Below, one piece after another: positions 1 through 6,663 of a stretch of DNA of 14,971 nucleotides. The position numbers and the translations under genes are program-made. Each line of letters begins with the position of its first letter. The stretch's first letter is position 1. The notes below the pieces were generated by a model. It made no database searches and was not told where the DNA came from. It saw only the letters and a program-made list of their open reading frames with translations. Source of the DNA: CAYQQO01 sp964420115 (GTDB taxonomy: Bacteria > Patescibacteriota > Minisyncoccia > Portnoybacterales > UBA2143); NCBI GenBank assembly GCA_964420115.1, contig CAYQQO010000015.1, positions 1 through 14,971 of the forward strand. The letters are read 5' to 3'.

Positions 1-475
1 ATATGCTTTCAAATACAGCACACAACTCGTATTTCTTTTTAGAATAAATATTATATATGTAAGCCCGATCGCCTTCATTATTACAAGCATTCGTATCTGA
101 GTTATTTATTGGATCAACAACCGGCTCTGCCATAAAAACAATACCTTTTGTGTTATCAGCAAAACACGGTTTTTGCCCGACCTCGCCGACGCACTCCGTA
201 CCTTGAAGCCCCGGGATAAAACCCCCTACATCACTATGGTCCCAGCCGGCATCTGCCGCGTTACAGCATTTTTCGTTATTTGGATAATACCCGTACTCGT
301 TATAGAACATCTCTAAGGCCAAGCTAACCTGCTTAAGATCCGCTAATCTTCTGGCATCTCTGCTTTTTGCCCTGGCCGAGCTTAAACTTATTAAAACAAT
401 AGTTGCTAAAAGACCAATCACAGCAATAACAACCAAAAGCTCAATCAAAGTAAAGCCTTCTTTTTTATAAAACAT
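1..475 (-). CDS. Type IV prepilin-like pseudopilin, 3' end cut by the window
   Basis: Reading from the ATG at 475 to the window edge gives about 158 residues without a stop, so the C-terminus lies outside. The start is a classic class III prepilin leader: a short basic peptide MFYKKEG, then F+1 and E+5 (FTLIELLVVIAVIGLLATI), so prepilin peptidase should cut after Gly7 and N-methylate the Phe. The hydrophobic helix runs to about residue 30 and is followed by SSARAKSRDARR, a stretch common in Patescibacteria pseudopilins. The globular part has several cysteines (CC near residue 65, then four more), which could form disulfides outside the cell. It would be exported and assembled into a pilus or pseudopilus by machinery not present here. 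A 59-residue membrane protein gene lies 18 bp upstream. There is no clear Shine-Dalgarno site; a 13-bp tandem duplication covers the start. Confidence 0.9.
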   Translation of the reverse strand, partial: MFYKKEGFTLIELLVVIAVIGLLATIVLISLSSARAKSRDARRLADLKQVSLALEMFYNEYGYYPNNEKCCNAADAGWDHSDVGGFIPGLQGTECVGEVGQKPCFADNTKGIVFMAEPVVDPINNSDTNACNNEGDRAYIYNIYSKKKYELCAVFESI

Positions 476-490
476 TTTTATAAAACATTT
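464..490. repeat. Tandem 13-bp duplication over the prepilin start
   Basis: TTTATAAAACATTT occurs at 464-477 and again at 477-490, in perfect copies that share one base. Each copy holds an ATG on the minus strand. The copy nearer the gene supplies the prepilin start at 475. The other ATG, at 488, is out of frame and stops after seven codons. It looks like a replication-slippage duplication. Confidence 0.7.
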
Positions 491-493
491 AAA

Positions 494-673
494 TTATTTT
501 TTTGGATTAGTGACGTTGATCTGCGAACGAACCATCTCATTGTATTCTTCTAAGGTAACCGGGCAGTAAAGCTGTTTCATAATCACTGCCATTGTCGCCA
601 CTACCGTAAGATTTAAAATAATAGCTAAAATTAGCTGGCTGACAGTAAAGTTTAGAAATTTTTGTTTAGCCAT
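494..673 (-). CDS. Small one-pass membrane protein (59 aa), unknown function
   Basis: An ATG at 673 opens a 59-codon frame ending in TAA at 494-496. The protein starts MAKQKFLNFTVSQ, then has one hydrophobic segment at about residues 13-32, a short segment with a single Cys (about residue 37), and a polar tail ending NPKK. It lies 10 bp after rpe and 18 bp before the prepilin gene on the same strand, so it is probably co-transcribed with them. I do not recognise the family. The single helix and the position before a prepilin make a role in pilus biogenesis or at the membrane possible, but nothing in the sequence proves it. It is supported as a gene by the snug fit between neighbours and by the clean membrane-protein composition. 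Confidence 0.6.
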   Translation of the reverse strand: MAKQKFLNFTVSQLILAIILNLTVVATMAVIMKQLYCPVTLEEYNEMVRSQINVTNPKK

Positions 674-683
674 AGTTATTGTT

Positions 684-1316
684 TTAGGTACACGCTTTTA
701 ATCTTTTTATTTCTTCTTCTATATTATCGCTGTTAAAAATTGCGCTTCCGCTGGCTAATATATTTGCTCCCGCCTTAACTGCCAGAGGAGCTGTTTCCCT
801 ATTAATCCCGCCGTCTACCTCTATATTAACACGGCTGTCTTTCTGCCGCAATTGTCTAATTTTCACCAATATCTCTTTTAAAAACTTTTGCCCGCTTTTC
901 CCGGGGTTAACAGCCATTACTAAAACTAAATCCAAAAAATTAACTATGCTTTCTATTTTTTCTACCGGTGTTTCCGGATTAATTGCTACTCCCACTTGCA
1001 AGCCGGCTGATTTTGTCTCAGCAATAAGTTTGTCTAATTTGTCAGTGGATTCAAAATGGAAAATAATTCTTCTTACCCCTGATTCAATCCATTTATCAAG
1101 GTGTTCTTCTGGTTTTTTAATCATTAAATGAGCTTCTAACCCCAGATTTGTTTTGATGTTTTTCAACTCCTCGGGATTATTCCAAGTGCTGTTTCCAACA
1201 AATCGGCCGTCCATTATATCCAGCTGCGCCCACTCAACATAGGGCTCTACTTTTTTTATTTTTTCCTTAAGTTCGTCAAAGTCCTCGGCAATTATAGCGG
1301 GGATAACATAGATCAT
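684..1316 (-). CDS. rpe: Ribulose-phosphate 3-epimerase, divergent
   Basis: This 210-residue protein matches the usual epimerase length and TIM-barrel motif order. It would interconvert D-ribulose 5-phosphate and D-xylulose 5-phosphate in the cytoplasm. Visible landmarks are the N-terminal PAIIAEDF, LDIMDGRFV (32-40), AHLMI (62-66), VAINPETP (110-117), the phosphate loop region MAVNPGKSGQKF (134-145), EVDGG (166-170) and the C-terminal ASGSAIF (188-194). In textbook epimerases the metal is held by His, Asp, His and Asp. Asp33, His63 and Asp168 are in place here, but the first His, two residues before the Asp, is Gln31. The PN of the usual FVPN is GN here. The ATG overlaps the TGA of rpiB (ATGA at 1313-1316), so the two are translationally coupled. 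Being next to rpiB, another pentose phosphate enzyme, supports the call; activity with the changed ligand is untested. Confidence 0.88.
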   Translation of the reverse strand: MIYVIPAIIAEDFDELKEKIKKVEPYVEWAQLDIMDGRFVGNSTWNNPEELKNIKTNLGLEAHLMIKKPEEHLDKWIESGVRRIIFHFESTDKLDKLIAETKSAGLQVGVAINPETPVEKIESIVNFLDLVLVMAVNPGKSGQKFLKEILVKIRQLRQKDSRVNIEVDGGINRETAPLAVKAGANILASGSAIFNSDNIEEEIKRLKACT

Positions 1317-1750
1317 TTTTCAATTTCCTTAATTTTGTCAATTCTCCTTTGGTGTCTTTCTTCATTTGAAAAATCTGTTTCCAGCCAAATACGAATAATT
1401 TTTTTTGCTGTTTCTGTATCTGTTATTTTACCGCCTAAACAAAGAATATTGGCATTGTTGTGCTCTCTTGACTGCAAGGCGGTAAACTCATTCCAGACAA
1501 GAGTCGCCCGAATGCCTTTTAGCTTATTAGCCGTCATACACATACCTAACCCTGTGGCGCAAATTAAAATGCCCCAACTGTTTGTTTTGGCCACTTTTTC
1601 AGCCACAGCCAAAGCAAAATCAGGATAATCGTCTGTTGCTTCCATCTCTTTATTGCCCAAATCTTCATACTCCAGCCCAAGTTCTTCAAGATATTTTTTT
1701 AACTCCTCTTTCAAATGGAAGCCGGCATGGTCAGCGCCAATATAGATCAT
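1313..1750 (-). CDS. rpiB: Ribose-5-phosphate isomerase B
   Basis: This 145-residue protein has the RpiB/LacAB fold signatures: N-terminal GADHAG (5-10), the DYPDFA segment (41-46), the active-site strand with Cys64 in ILICATGLGMCMTANK, followed by GIRA, and SREHNNANIL (93-102). It would interconvert ribose 5-phosphate and ribulose 5-phosphate in the non-oxidative pentose phosphate pathway. Family members usually read CGTGIG where this reads CATGLG, a mild change. The gene lies 11 bp downstream of gap and overlaps rpe by the ATGA quartet, which makes one sugar-phosphate operon. No Shine-Dalgarno is seen before the ATG; the leader is purine-rich AAAAAACAAAAAT. The family also includes galactose-6-phosphate isomerase subunits, but the rpe neighbour favours RpiB. 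Confidence 0.93.
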   Translation of the reverse strand: MIYIGADHAGFHLKEELKKYLEELGLEYEDLGNKEMEATDDYPDFALAVAEKVAKTNSWGILICATGLGMCMTANKLKGIRATLVWNEFTALQSREHNNANILCLGGKITDTETAKKIIRIWLETDFSNEERHQRRIDKIKEIEK

Positions 1751-1761
1751 ATTTTTGTTTT

Positions 1762-2772
1762 TTAAAGTTTTTTACCGACAAATTCAGCAAACTGAGCCAA
1801 GCGGGAAGCATAGCCCCATTCATTATCATACCAAGCTAAAACCTTAACAAGCTTTTTCTTCTGGACCATAGTTGATAAAGCGTCTATAACAGCTGAATAA
1901 GTATTGCCCTTGTAATCAATGGAAACCAAAGGAGCGTCTTCAACACCTAAAATTCCTTTTAATTCTTCTTTTTTAGAAGCTTCTTTAAAAAGATTGTTTA
2001 CTTCTTCAACGCTTGTTTCTTTATCTACTTTTGCCACCAAATCAACTATAGAAACAATAGGAGAAGGAGATCTAATAGCCACTCCGTCAATTTTTCCTTT
2101 TAATTCCGGTAGTGTTTTTGTAACGGCAATGGCCGCGCCGGTAGTTGTCGGCACCAAAGAAAGAGCCGCAGCTCTTCCACGCCGCAAATCCTTATGCGGA
2201 GCGTCAAGAAGACGCTGACTGGTAGTATAACTATGGACGGTTGTCAAAAGGGCTGATTCTATTTCTAAATTTTCATGTAGCGCCTTGCTAATAGGCGCGG
2301 CGCAATTAGTAGTACAGGAAGCCATAGCCAAGATATTATCTTTTTTAGAATCATATTTATCCTGATTGACGCCTAAGACAAAATGAGGCACTTCTTTGCT
2401 TTTGGAGGGAGCAGAAATAATGACTTTCTTAGCCCCTGTCTGAAGATGTTTTTTGGCGCTGTCAAAATCAGTGAAAAGGCCGGTGCACTCTAAAATAACA
2501 TCCACCCCCATTTCCCGCCAAGGCAAATTAGCAGGATCCCTTTCCTCTAAACACTCTATCTTTTTATTATCAATTATTAAAGCATCCTGATTTGCCTCCA
2601 CCGACTTATTATATATTCCATAAACAGAATCATATTTAAAAAGATGAGCCAGTGTTTCGTTGTCGGTTAGATCATTGATAACTTTAACCTCTATATTAGG
2701 ATAGCTTTCTAAAATTCTTTTTAGAAGAGAACGGCCTATGCGGCCAAACCCGTTAATTGCTGCTTTAACCAT
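1762..2772 (-). CDS. gap: Glyceraldehyde-3-phosphate dehydrogenase, type I
   Basis: This 336-residue protein is full length for the bacterial type I enzyme. It oxidatively phosphorylates glyceraldehyde 3-phosphate to 1,3-bisphosphoglycerate with reduction of NAD(P)+. The N-terminal Rossmann motif is NGFGRIGR (8-15), and Asp34 in VINDLTD, at the end of the second strand, suggests NAD+ preference. The nucleophile is Cys153 in ASCTTNC, the general base is His180 in TTVHSYT, and the phosphate-binding PHKDLRRGRAAA stretch (192-203) and C-terminal WYDNEWGY (314-321) are intact. It is followed by rpiB and rpe with short spacers, so glycolysis and pentose phosphate genes are read together. The start is preceded by TATAAA six bases upstream and no Shine-Dalgarno, so it may be leaderless, although no good -35 is visible. 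Confidence 0.96.
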   Translation of the reverse strand: MVKAAINGFGRIGRSLLKRILESYPNIEVKVINDLTDNETLAHLFKYDSVYGIYNKSVEANQDALIIDNKKIECLEERDPANLPWREMGVDVILECTGLFTDFDSAKKHLQTGAKKVIISAPSKSKEVPHFVLGVNQDKYDSKKDNILAMASCTTNCAAPISKALHENLEIESALLTTVHSYTTSQRLLDAPHKDLRRGRAAALSLVPTTTGAAIAVTKTLPELKGKIDGVAIRSPSPIVSIVDLVAKVDKETSVEEVNNLFKEASKKEELKGILGVEDAPLVSIDYKGNTYSAVIDALSTMVQKKKLVKVLAWYDNEWGYASRLAQFAEFVGKKL

Positions 2773-2788
2773 AATGTTTTTATAATTT

Positions 2789-2827
2789 GGCTCCCGAGCT
2801 TCCGCGCCCGGAAGATAATCTTATCTT
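2789..2827. other. GC-rich hairpin cluster between the glutaredoxin gene and gap
   Basis: CTTCCG (2799-2804) pairs with CGGAAG (2809-2814) around a four-base loop. AAGATAA (2812-2818) pairs with TTATCTT (2821-2827), which covers the glutaredoxin stop codon. The two hairpins share bases 2812-2814, so they cannot both form. A third short stem lies at about 2789-2799. No U-run follows on the minus strand, so it is not a standard intrinsic terminator. It could be a processing site, an attenuator or simply a stable spacer. Confidence 0.4.
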
Positions 2828-3093
2828 TTTAACTTTCTATCTATGCCTAAAAGCTGGCTAATTTTCTCTTTATCAAAGCCCACTATAATTTCACCGTCAA
2901 TTTCTGTTACCGGCACACCCATTTGCTGAGACTTGTCAATCATTTCTTGTCTGGCTTGTTCGTCTTCAGCCACATTAATATCTTCGTACTCAACCCCCTT
3001 TTCATCTAAAAAGGCCTTGAGGGTTTGACAATAAGGACAGGCCTCTGTAGAAAAAATTCTAATTGTATGCTGTGATTTTTTTTCATTAGGCAT
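2821..3093 (-). CDS. Glutaredoxin-like protein (YruB/NrdH-like)
   Basis: This 90-residue thioredoxin-fold protein has a redox CPYC at Cys19-Cys22, a cis-proline loop GVPV with Pro61, and the GFDKEKISQLLG ending that I associate with the YruB-type glutaredoxin-like family. It would act as a small cytoplasmic dithiol carrier for ribonucleotide reductase, peroxidases or other thiol targets. The first twelve residues are a polar extension before the first beta strand (IRIFST). It lies 62 bp downstream of the thioredoxin-reductase-like gene on the same strand, so that flavoprotein is its likely reductant. The start at 3093 has no Shine-Dalgarno (leader ends ACTAAAAACAAA). No glutathione-specific motif is evident, so reduction by a flavoprotein is more likely than by glutathione. 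Confidence 0.85.
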   Translation of the reverse strand: MPNEKKSQHTIRIFSTEACPYCQTLKAFLDEKGVEYEDINVAEDEQARQEMIDKSQQMGVPVTEIDGEIIVGFDKEKISQLLGIDRKLKR

Positions 3094-3155
3094 TTTGTTT
3101 TTAGTAATTTAATAGATGAATCGCAATGAGAACCGATTGCTAAACATTATTACAA

Positions 3156-4076
3156 TTACTCTTTGGTTAATTGGTTTAAATAATCATAAGTATTAAGCAT
3201 GGCTTTTGTCCCCTCCCCAATAGCGATAGCAATCTGCTTATGAGAAACATTCGTAACGTCGCCGGCGGCAAAAATATTGTCTTTAGAAGTTCTGTTTTTT
3301 GAATCTACGACAATTTCTTTTTTCTCATTTAATTCTACCACATTTCCAAACTCCTTTGAATTAGGTCTTGTCCCAACTTCAACAAAAACTCCGCTAACAG
3401 ACAGCTCTTTGACTTCTTTTGTATTGCGCTCTTCATAAACTAATCCCTTTAAAAAATTATCCCCCTTAAATTCCTTAACCAAAACATTTGTTAAAATATT
3501 AATATCATCAAACTCCCTTAACCTCTCCTGATAAATTTTATCTCCTGTAATTTGAGGCAAAAACTCTAAAAGATGAATTTTGCTGGCATAATTAACTAAA
3601 TCAAAAACCGCTTCCAACCCAGCATTTCCAGAGCCGATAACAGCCACTTCCTTGTCTTTAAACAGAGGAGCATCGCATATACTGCAATAGCTTATCCCCT
3701 TGTTTCTAAACTCTCTCTCAGTAGGAAGGCCTAATTCTTCAGGATGGCGACCAGTGGCAATAATAAGAGTCTTGCTGTGATGTTTTTCGCCGCCTAATTC
3801 AACAGCTATATCCCTATCGCTTATCCATTCTACATTTTCCACTTTCTGATTTTCTTTAATATCTAATTCATGCCTTTTTAAATGGTCGGTGAATTTAGCT
3901 GCTAAATCAGCGCCCTGAACATTGACAAAACCGGGATAATTTTCAACAGAAGCAGTGCCAGCAACCTGACCGCCCCATTCCTTGGAAATTAAAAGAACTC
4001 CAATTTTTTTCCTGGCCGCGTAAATACCTGCCGCTATGGCAGCCGGCCCCCCTCCAATAATTATTAAATCATACAT
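3156..4076 (-). CDS. trxB: Thioredoxin reductase-like flavoprotein with an AhpF-type nucleotide loop
   Basis: This 306-residue protein has the length and order of low-molecular-weight thioredoxin reductase: FAD motif GGGPAAIAAGIYAAR (8-22), ATGR (107-110), redox pair Cys131 and Cys134 in CSICDAPLF, second Rossmann motif GSGNAGLEA (148-156), and the C-terminal FAD contact AAGDVTN (270-276). It would transfer electrons from a nicotinamide nucleotide through FAD to a thioredoxin-fold partner. Textbook NADPH-specific enzymes carry HRRxxxRA after the second nucleotide strand. Here the strand runs IHLLEFLPQITGD (167-179), which lacks those arginines and resembles the LLEF segment of AhpF, an NADH enzyme. 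NADH use is therefore inferred. The glutaredoxin-like gene follows immediately and is the likely partner. A weak AGGATGG lies about 10 nt before the ATG. Confidence 0.9.
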   Translation of the reverse strand: MYDLIIIGGGPAAIAAGIYAARKKIGVLLISKEWGGQVAGTASVENYPGFVNVQGADLAAKFTDHLKRHELDIKENQKVENVEWISDRDIAVELGGEKHHSKTLIIATGRHPEELGLPTEREFRNKGISYCSICDAPLFKDKEVAVIGSGNAGLEAVFDLVNYASKIHLLEFLPQITGDKIYQERLREFDDINILTNVLVKEFKGDNFLKGLVYEERNTKEVKELSVSGVFVEVGTRPNSKEFGNVVELNEKKEIVVDSKNRTSKDNIFAAGDVTNVSHKQIAIAIGEGTKAMLNTYDYLNQLTKE

Positions 4077-4114
4077 ATTTTTTAAGCCATCCTATAACCC
4101 CTTCATTAACAGGA

Positions 4115-4873
4115 TTAACAATTAACTAAACGAATGCTCTCTTTTGTGTATTTTTTTAAATTTTCAACCTGCCCTTTTTTCAAAATTTCACAGGCAAAGC
4201 CCCAATGAGAGGCAACCCAGTCCCCTTTTTTCGGATTCTTCAACAATTCTTCCCGGTCAAAGCTGTAAATAATTTTTTGATCAACCGTCTGGCCTAATTC
4301 CAGCTGATTATTTTCTACAACCAATGGCTGGTATTCTACAATTAAATCAGGTAATTCAATTTTTTTAATTTTACCCCAGCTAATCCGACATAAATCTATG
4401 CTGTTTAAAGTGTGGAAGGCATCTGCATTGCCAGTTCTCTTCCAAACATTTATAACATGAAAACTATGATGCGGCTTTGCCCCTAAAGGAATTTTTTCAG
4501 CAACTTTGGATAAAAGTTTTCTATTGAGCTTCTTTTTTAATTGCTGCTCATCAAGTAAGTGGTTATAAAGGGTGTTTTTGGGAATATTATCTAAAAGAGG
4601 ACTGCCAATCCAGTAGGCCTCCACCACTCTTTCGTCAAAAGGATCTTTTATTCTGTTAACTCTGGCGATTAATTTTAAATAAGAATAAAGCGTTTGAAAA
4701 TCTTTTAAAATTAAATTTAAGCCCATATCTGCCTGCTGACTTTGGAAATAGCCGAAAAGCTCGCTGTTTTTATCAGGCCCGCAGAACTTCAACCTATTAG
4801 GCATAAAAGAATACCTTAAACAACGCAAAAGCCCCCTCCATTTATCCGCTTCAAATTGATTCCTCTTGGGCAT
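4115..4873 (-). CDS. DUF6390-like protein of unknown function, hydrogenase-associated
   Basis: This 252-residue soluble protein has no domain of known activity that I can name. Its motifs match my recollection of DUF6390, a family found near [NiFe] hydrogenase and hyp genes, mainly in actinobacteria: RYSFMPNRLKFCGP (20-33), DERVVEAYWIG (80-90), PHHSFHV (134-140), CRISWG (162-167), and GDWVASHWGFAC (217-228). The family name needs a profile search. The recurring His (135, 136, 139, 154, 223) and Cys (31, 162, 228) residues could bind a metal, but this is inference. It is the last gene of an overlapping trio (23-nt overlap with the EamA gene) that starts back to back with hypC, so a role in hydrogenase maturation or metal handling is plausible. 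No signal peptide or membrane segment is present. Confidence 0.7.
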   Translation of the reverse strand: MPKRNQFEADKWRGLLRCLRYSFMPNRLKFCGPDKNSELFGYFQSQQADMGLNLILKDFQTLYSYLKLIARVNRIKDPFDERVVEAYWIGSPLLDNIPKNTLYNHLLDEQQLKKKLNRKLLSKVAEKIPLGAKPHHSFHVINVWKRTGNADAFHTLNSIDLCRISWGKIKKIELPDLIVEYQPLVVENNQLELGQTVDQKIIYSFDREELLKNPKKGDWVASHWGFACEILKKGQVENLKKYTKESIRLVNC

Positions 4874-5762
4874 AAGTTTTTTGGGACAAATAATTGGCTG
4901 ATTTAAAAATTAAAAAGACAGCCAAGGTGATTAGAATAATCCCTAAAATTTGGCCGAAAACAACACTACCGCCTAAAAATATTAAAGAAAGCAGCGTGGT
5001 AATAGGGCTTCCTAAAAGAAGAACTGTCGCCGCCAAAGAAACAGGAACATATTTCAAACCACTATACCATGTGGAAACATAACCAAACAGAATAACCGAG
5101 CTAATAAGCAACCAGCCAATTTGCTCTAAATTAAGAGACATTACCAAACCCGCCTGGCCGGTAGCTGCCCAGAAAAAAACAATGAAAAGGGAGCCAAAAA
5201 ACATTCTTGACCAAATAACTATTCTTGGAGGCAAATTTTTTAGCAAATATTTGCTTAAAACATTTTCTCCTGCCCAGAAAAAAGCGGCTAAAAAAACAAG
5301 GAAGTCGCCCCAGCCAATTTGATGGGGAACCGCTTTTAAAAGCAGCATATTACCCAAAAGAAGAAACAAGCCGCCTATTAAATATTTTTTGTTTATTTTC
5401 TCTTTTAAGAAAATTCCAGCCAAAAGAGCAACATAAACAAACATTGTTTTATGGATAAAAGCTCCTTGAGCAGCGGTTGTCATTGAAAGCCCTTTAAAAA
5501 ACAAAAGAAAAGGAATAGAGCCGCCTATCAAACCAACAAACAACAGCAGCAACCAAGTCCTTCCCCCTAGTTTTTTTAATATTTGCCAGTCCCTTAGCAT
5601 TAAGAGCCAGCTAACTGCCAAAAGAGCAACAATAACATTTTTAAGGCCGGTAAATATATATGGATTAATGATACTGACCCCGAATTTACTGATAAAAATA
5701 GCAAAACCCGAGATAAAAGCAGTGGATAAAACTAATAATAGTCCTTTGTTTTTATTTTTCAT
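4851..5762 (-). CDS. EamA/DMT-superfamily transporter (ten membrane helices)
   Basis: I start this gene at the ATG at 5762, whose ATGA overlaps the stop of the ATP-grasp gene; an in-frame ATG at 5777 would add only MPQTT. The product is about 303 residues and almost entirely hydrophobic, with roughly ten membrane segments arranged as two five-helix repeats, as in EamA permeases. Landmarks include SGFAIFISKFGVS near the N-terminus, AAQGAFIHKTMFVY (about 98-111 counted from 5762), AAFFWAGENVLSKYLLK at the start of the second repeat, and the closing VPVSLAATVLLLGSPITTLLS. Family members move small metabolites, and the substrate cannot be read from sequence. The tail is short and polar and ends QEESI. 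Coupling on both sides with an ATP-grasp ligase and the DUF6390-like gene suggests a shared task. Confidence 0.88.
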   Translation of the reverse strand: MKNKNKGLLLVLSTAFISGFAIFISKFGVSIINPYIFTGLKNVIVALLAVSWLLMLRDWQILKKLGGRTWLLLLFVGLIGGSIPFLLFFKGLSMTTAAQGAFIHKTMFVYVALLAGIFLKEKINKKYLIGGLFLLLGNMLLLKAVPHQIGWGDFLVFLAAFFWAGENVLSKYLLKNLPPRIVIWSRMFFGSLFIVFFWAATGQAGLVMSLNLEQIGWLLISSVILFGYVSTWYSGLKYVPVSLAATVLLLGSPITTLLSLIFLGGSVVFGQILGIILITLAVFLIFKSANYLSQKTYAQEESI

Positions 5763-6625
5763 AGTTGTTTGTGGCATTTAACTAAATATTTAGCTATTTC
5801 TTTTGATATATTATAACCGCTAATTTTTTCATGAATAATCAAACTGCAAGCAGTATTAATTTCGTTTAGAATATATCCTTTGTCAGTAGAAAAAATATCA
5901 ATAAAAGAAATTTCCGCTTTAAATTGCTTGGCGATGTTTTCAGCAAAATTTAATAACTCTTTTGGAGGATTCTGGTAATGTTTAATATTGAAGTTTAGAC
6001 AAACACTGCACTTCCAATCATTTTTTGGCTCGTCCCAGAAAACAGCCTTTCCAAGCGCTTCCCCGCCGATAACAATAACCCTGTTTAACCTATTGTAATT
6101 TATATACTTCTGGACAACCACTTCCTCCCCCGTAATTTGGTTAATTTTCTTTTCTATCTCACCTATATTATCTTTATTAAACTTAAAACAAAATTCTCCC
6201 TGCCCTTGGCTTGTTATTGGCTTAACAATCACCTCTTGCCACTTCTTTATTTTTTCTACAACAGCATCTCTCCCCTTATCCTTGTCGATCCTTACAGTTT
6301 GAGGGCAACTAATCCCCTTTTTTCTGGCATAAATGCAGGAGGTGTATTTATCGCTTGTCAACTTTATTGTCTCTGCTCTATTTATCACCCGATATCCTTT
6401 TTCTTCCAAATTTTTTAAAACTCTGTATGTATATCCTGGATTAGCAACACGGGAATGAATTATTGTTTTATCATCAGAACAATTATTATCCTTCAAAATC
6501 TTTTTTAAATAGCCAAGATGGCCAATGATATAGCTGCTGCCAAGCTTCCTAATTTCTCTGCCAATAAAATTAGCGTATTTTTGTCCTTTTTTTGTTCTAA
6601 TAATAACTATTTTTGGCGTTTTCAT
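5759..6625 (-). CDS. RimK-like ATP-grasp ligase
   Basis: The chosen ATG at 6625 follows GGAGGG with a 9-nt spacer; a TTG at 6646 would put that site inside the gene. The product has 288 residues. Motifs follow the RimK/LysX/MptN branch of ATP-grasp enzymes: VINRAETIKLTSDK (80-93) closing the pre-ATP-grasp domain, GISCPQT, the ATP lysine in VIVKPITSQGQGEF (132-145, Lys135), VVVQKYI (about 170-175), RVIVIGGEALGKAVF with Arg182, and Mg-binding residues in FIDIF (241-245) and NEINTACS (Glu255, Asn257). Such enzymes join a carboxylate to an amine, often adding glutamate to a protein tail, cofactor or peptide, using ATP. The substrate here is unknown. It heads an overlapping operon with EamA and DUF6390-like genes and is divergent from hypC by 38 bp. 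Confidence 0.82.
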   Translation of the reverse strand: MKTPKIVIIRTKKGQKYANFIGREIRKLGSSYIIGHLGYLKKILKDNNCSDDKTIIHSRVANPGYTYRVLKNLEEKGYRVINRAETIKLTSDKYTSCIYARKKGISCPQTVRIDKDKGRDAVVEKIKKWQEVIVKPITSQGQGEFCFKFNKDNIGEIEKKINQITGEEVVVQKYINYNRLNRVIVIGGEALGKAVFWDEPKNDWKCSVCLNFNIKHYQNPPKELLNFAENIAKQFKAEISFIDIFSTDKGYILNEINTACSLIIHEKISGYNISKEIAKYLVKCHKQL

Positions 6626-6649
6626 AATTTTTTTTCCCTCCGGCAATAT

Positions 6650-6657
6650 GTTATACT
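6650..6657. promoter_or_regulatory. Overlapping divergent -10 elements between hypC and the ATP-grasp operon
   Basis: On the plus strand TATACT (6652-6657) lies six bases before the hypC ATG. On the minus strand TATAAC (6655 down to 6650) lies upstream of the ATP-grasp start, leaving a short leader that holds GGAGGG. The two hexamers use the same DNA, so the two promoters could not be occupied at once. No good -35 is seen for either, which limits confidence. Confidence 0.35.
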
Positions 6658-6663
6658 TATTCT

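Noticed and set aside
2789..2814. A tRNA or tRNA remnant suggested by local high GC
   Set aside because: It is too short, with no T-loop, anticodon arm or acceptor stem; only simple hairpins can be drawn.
6626..6646. Upstream TTG start for the ATP-grasp gene
   Set aside because: The extension would be translated through the GGAGGG that sits at the right distance from the ATG at 6625.
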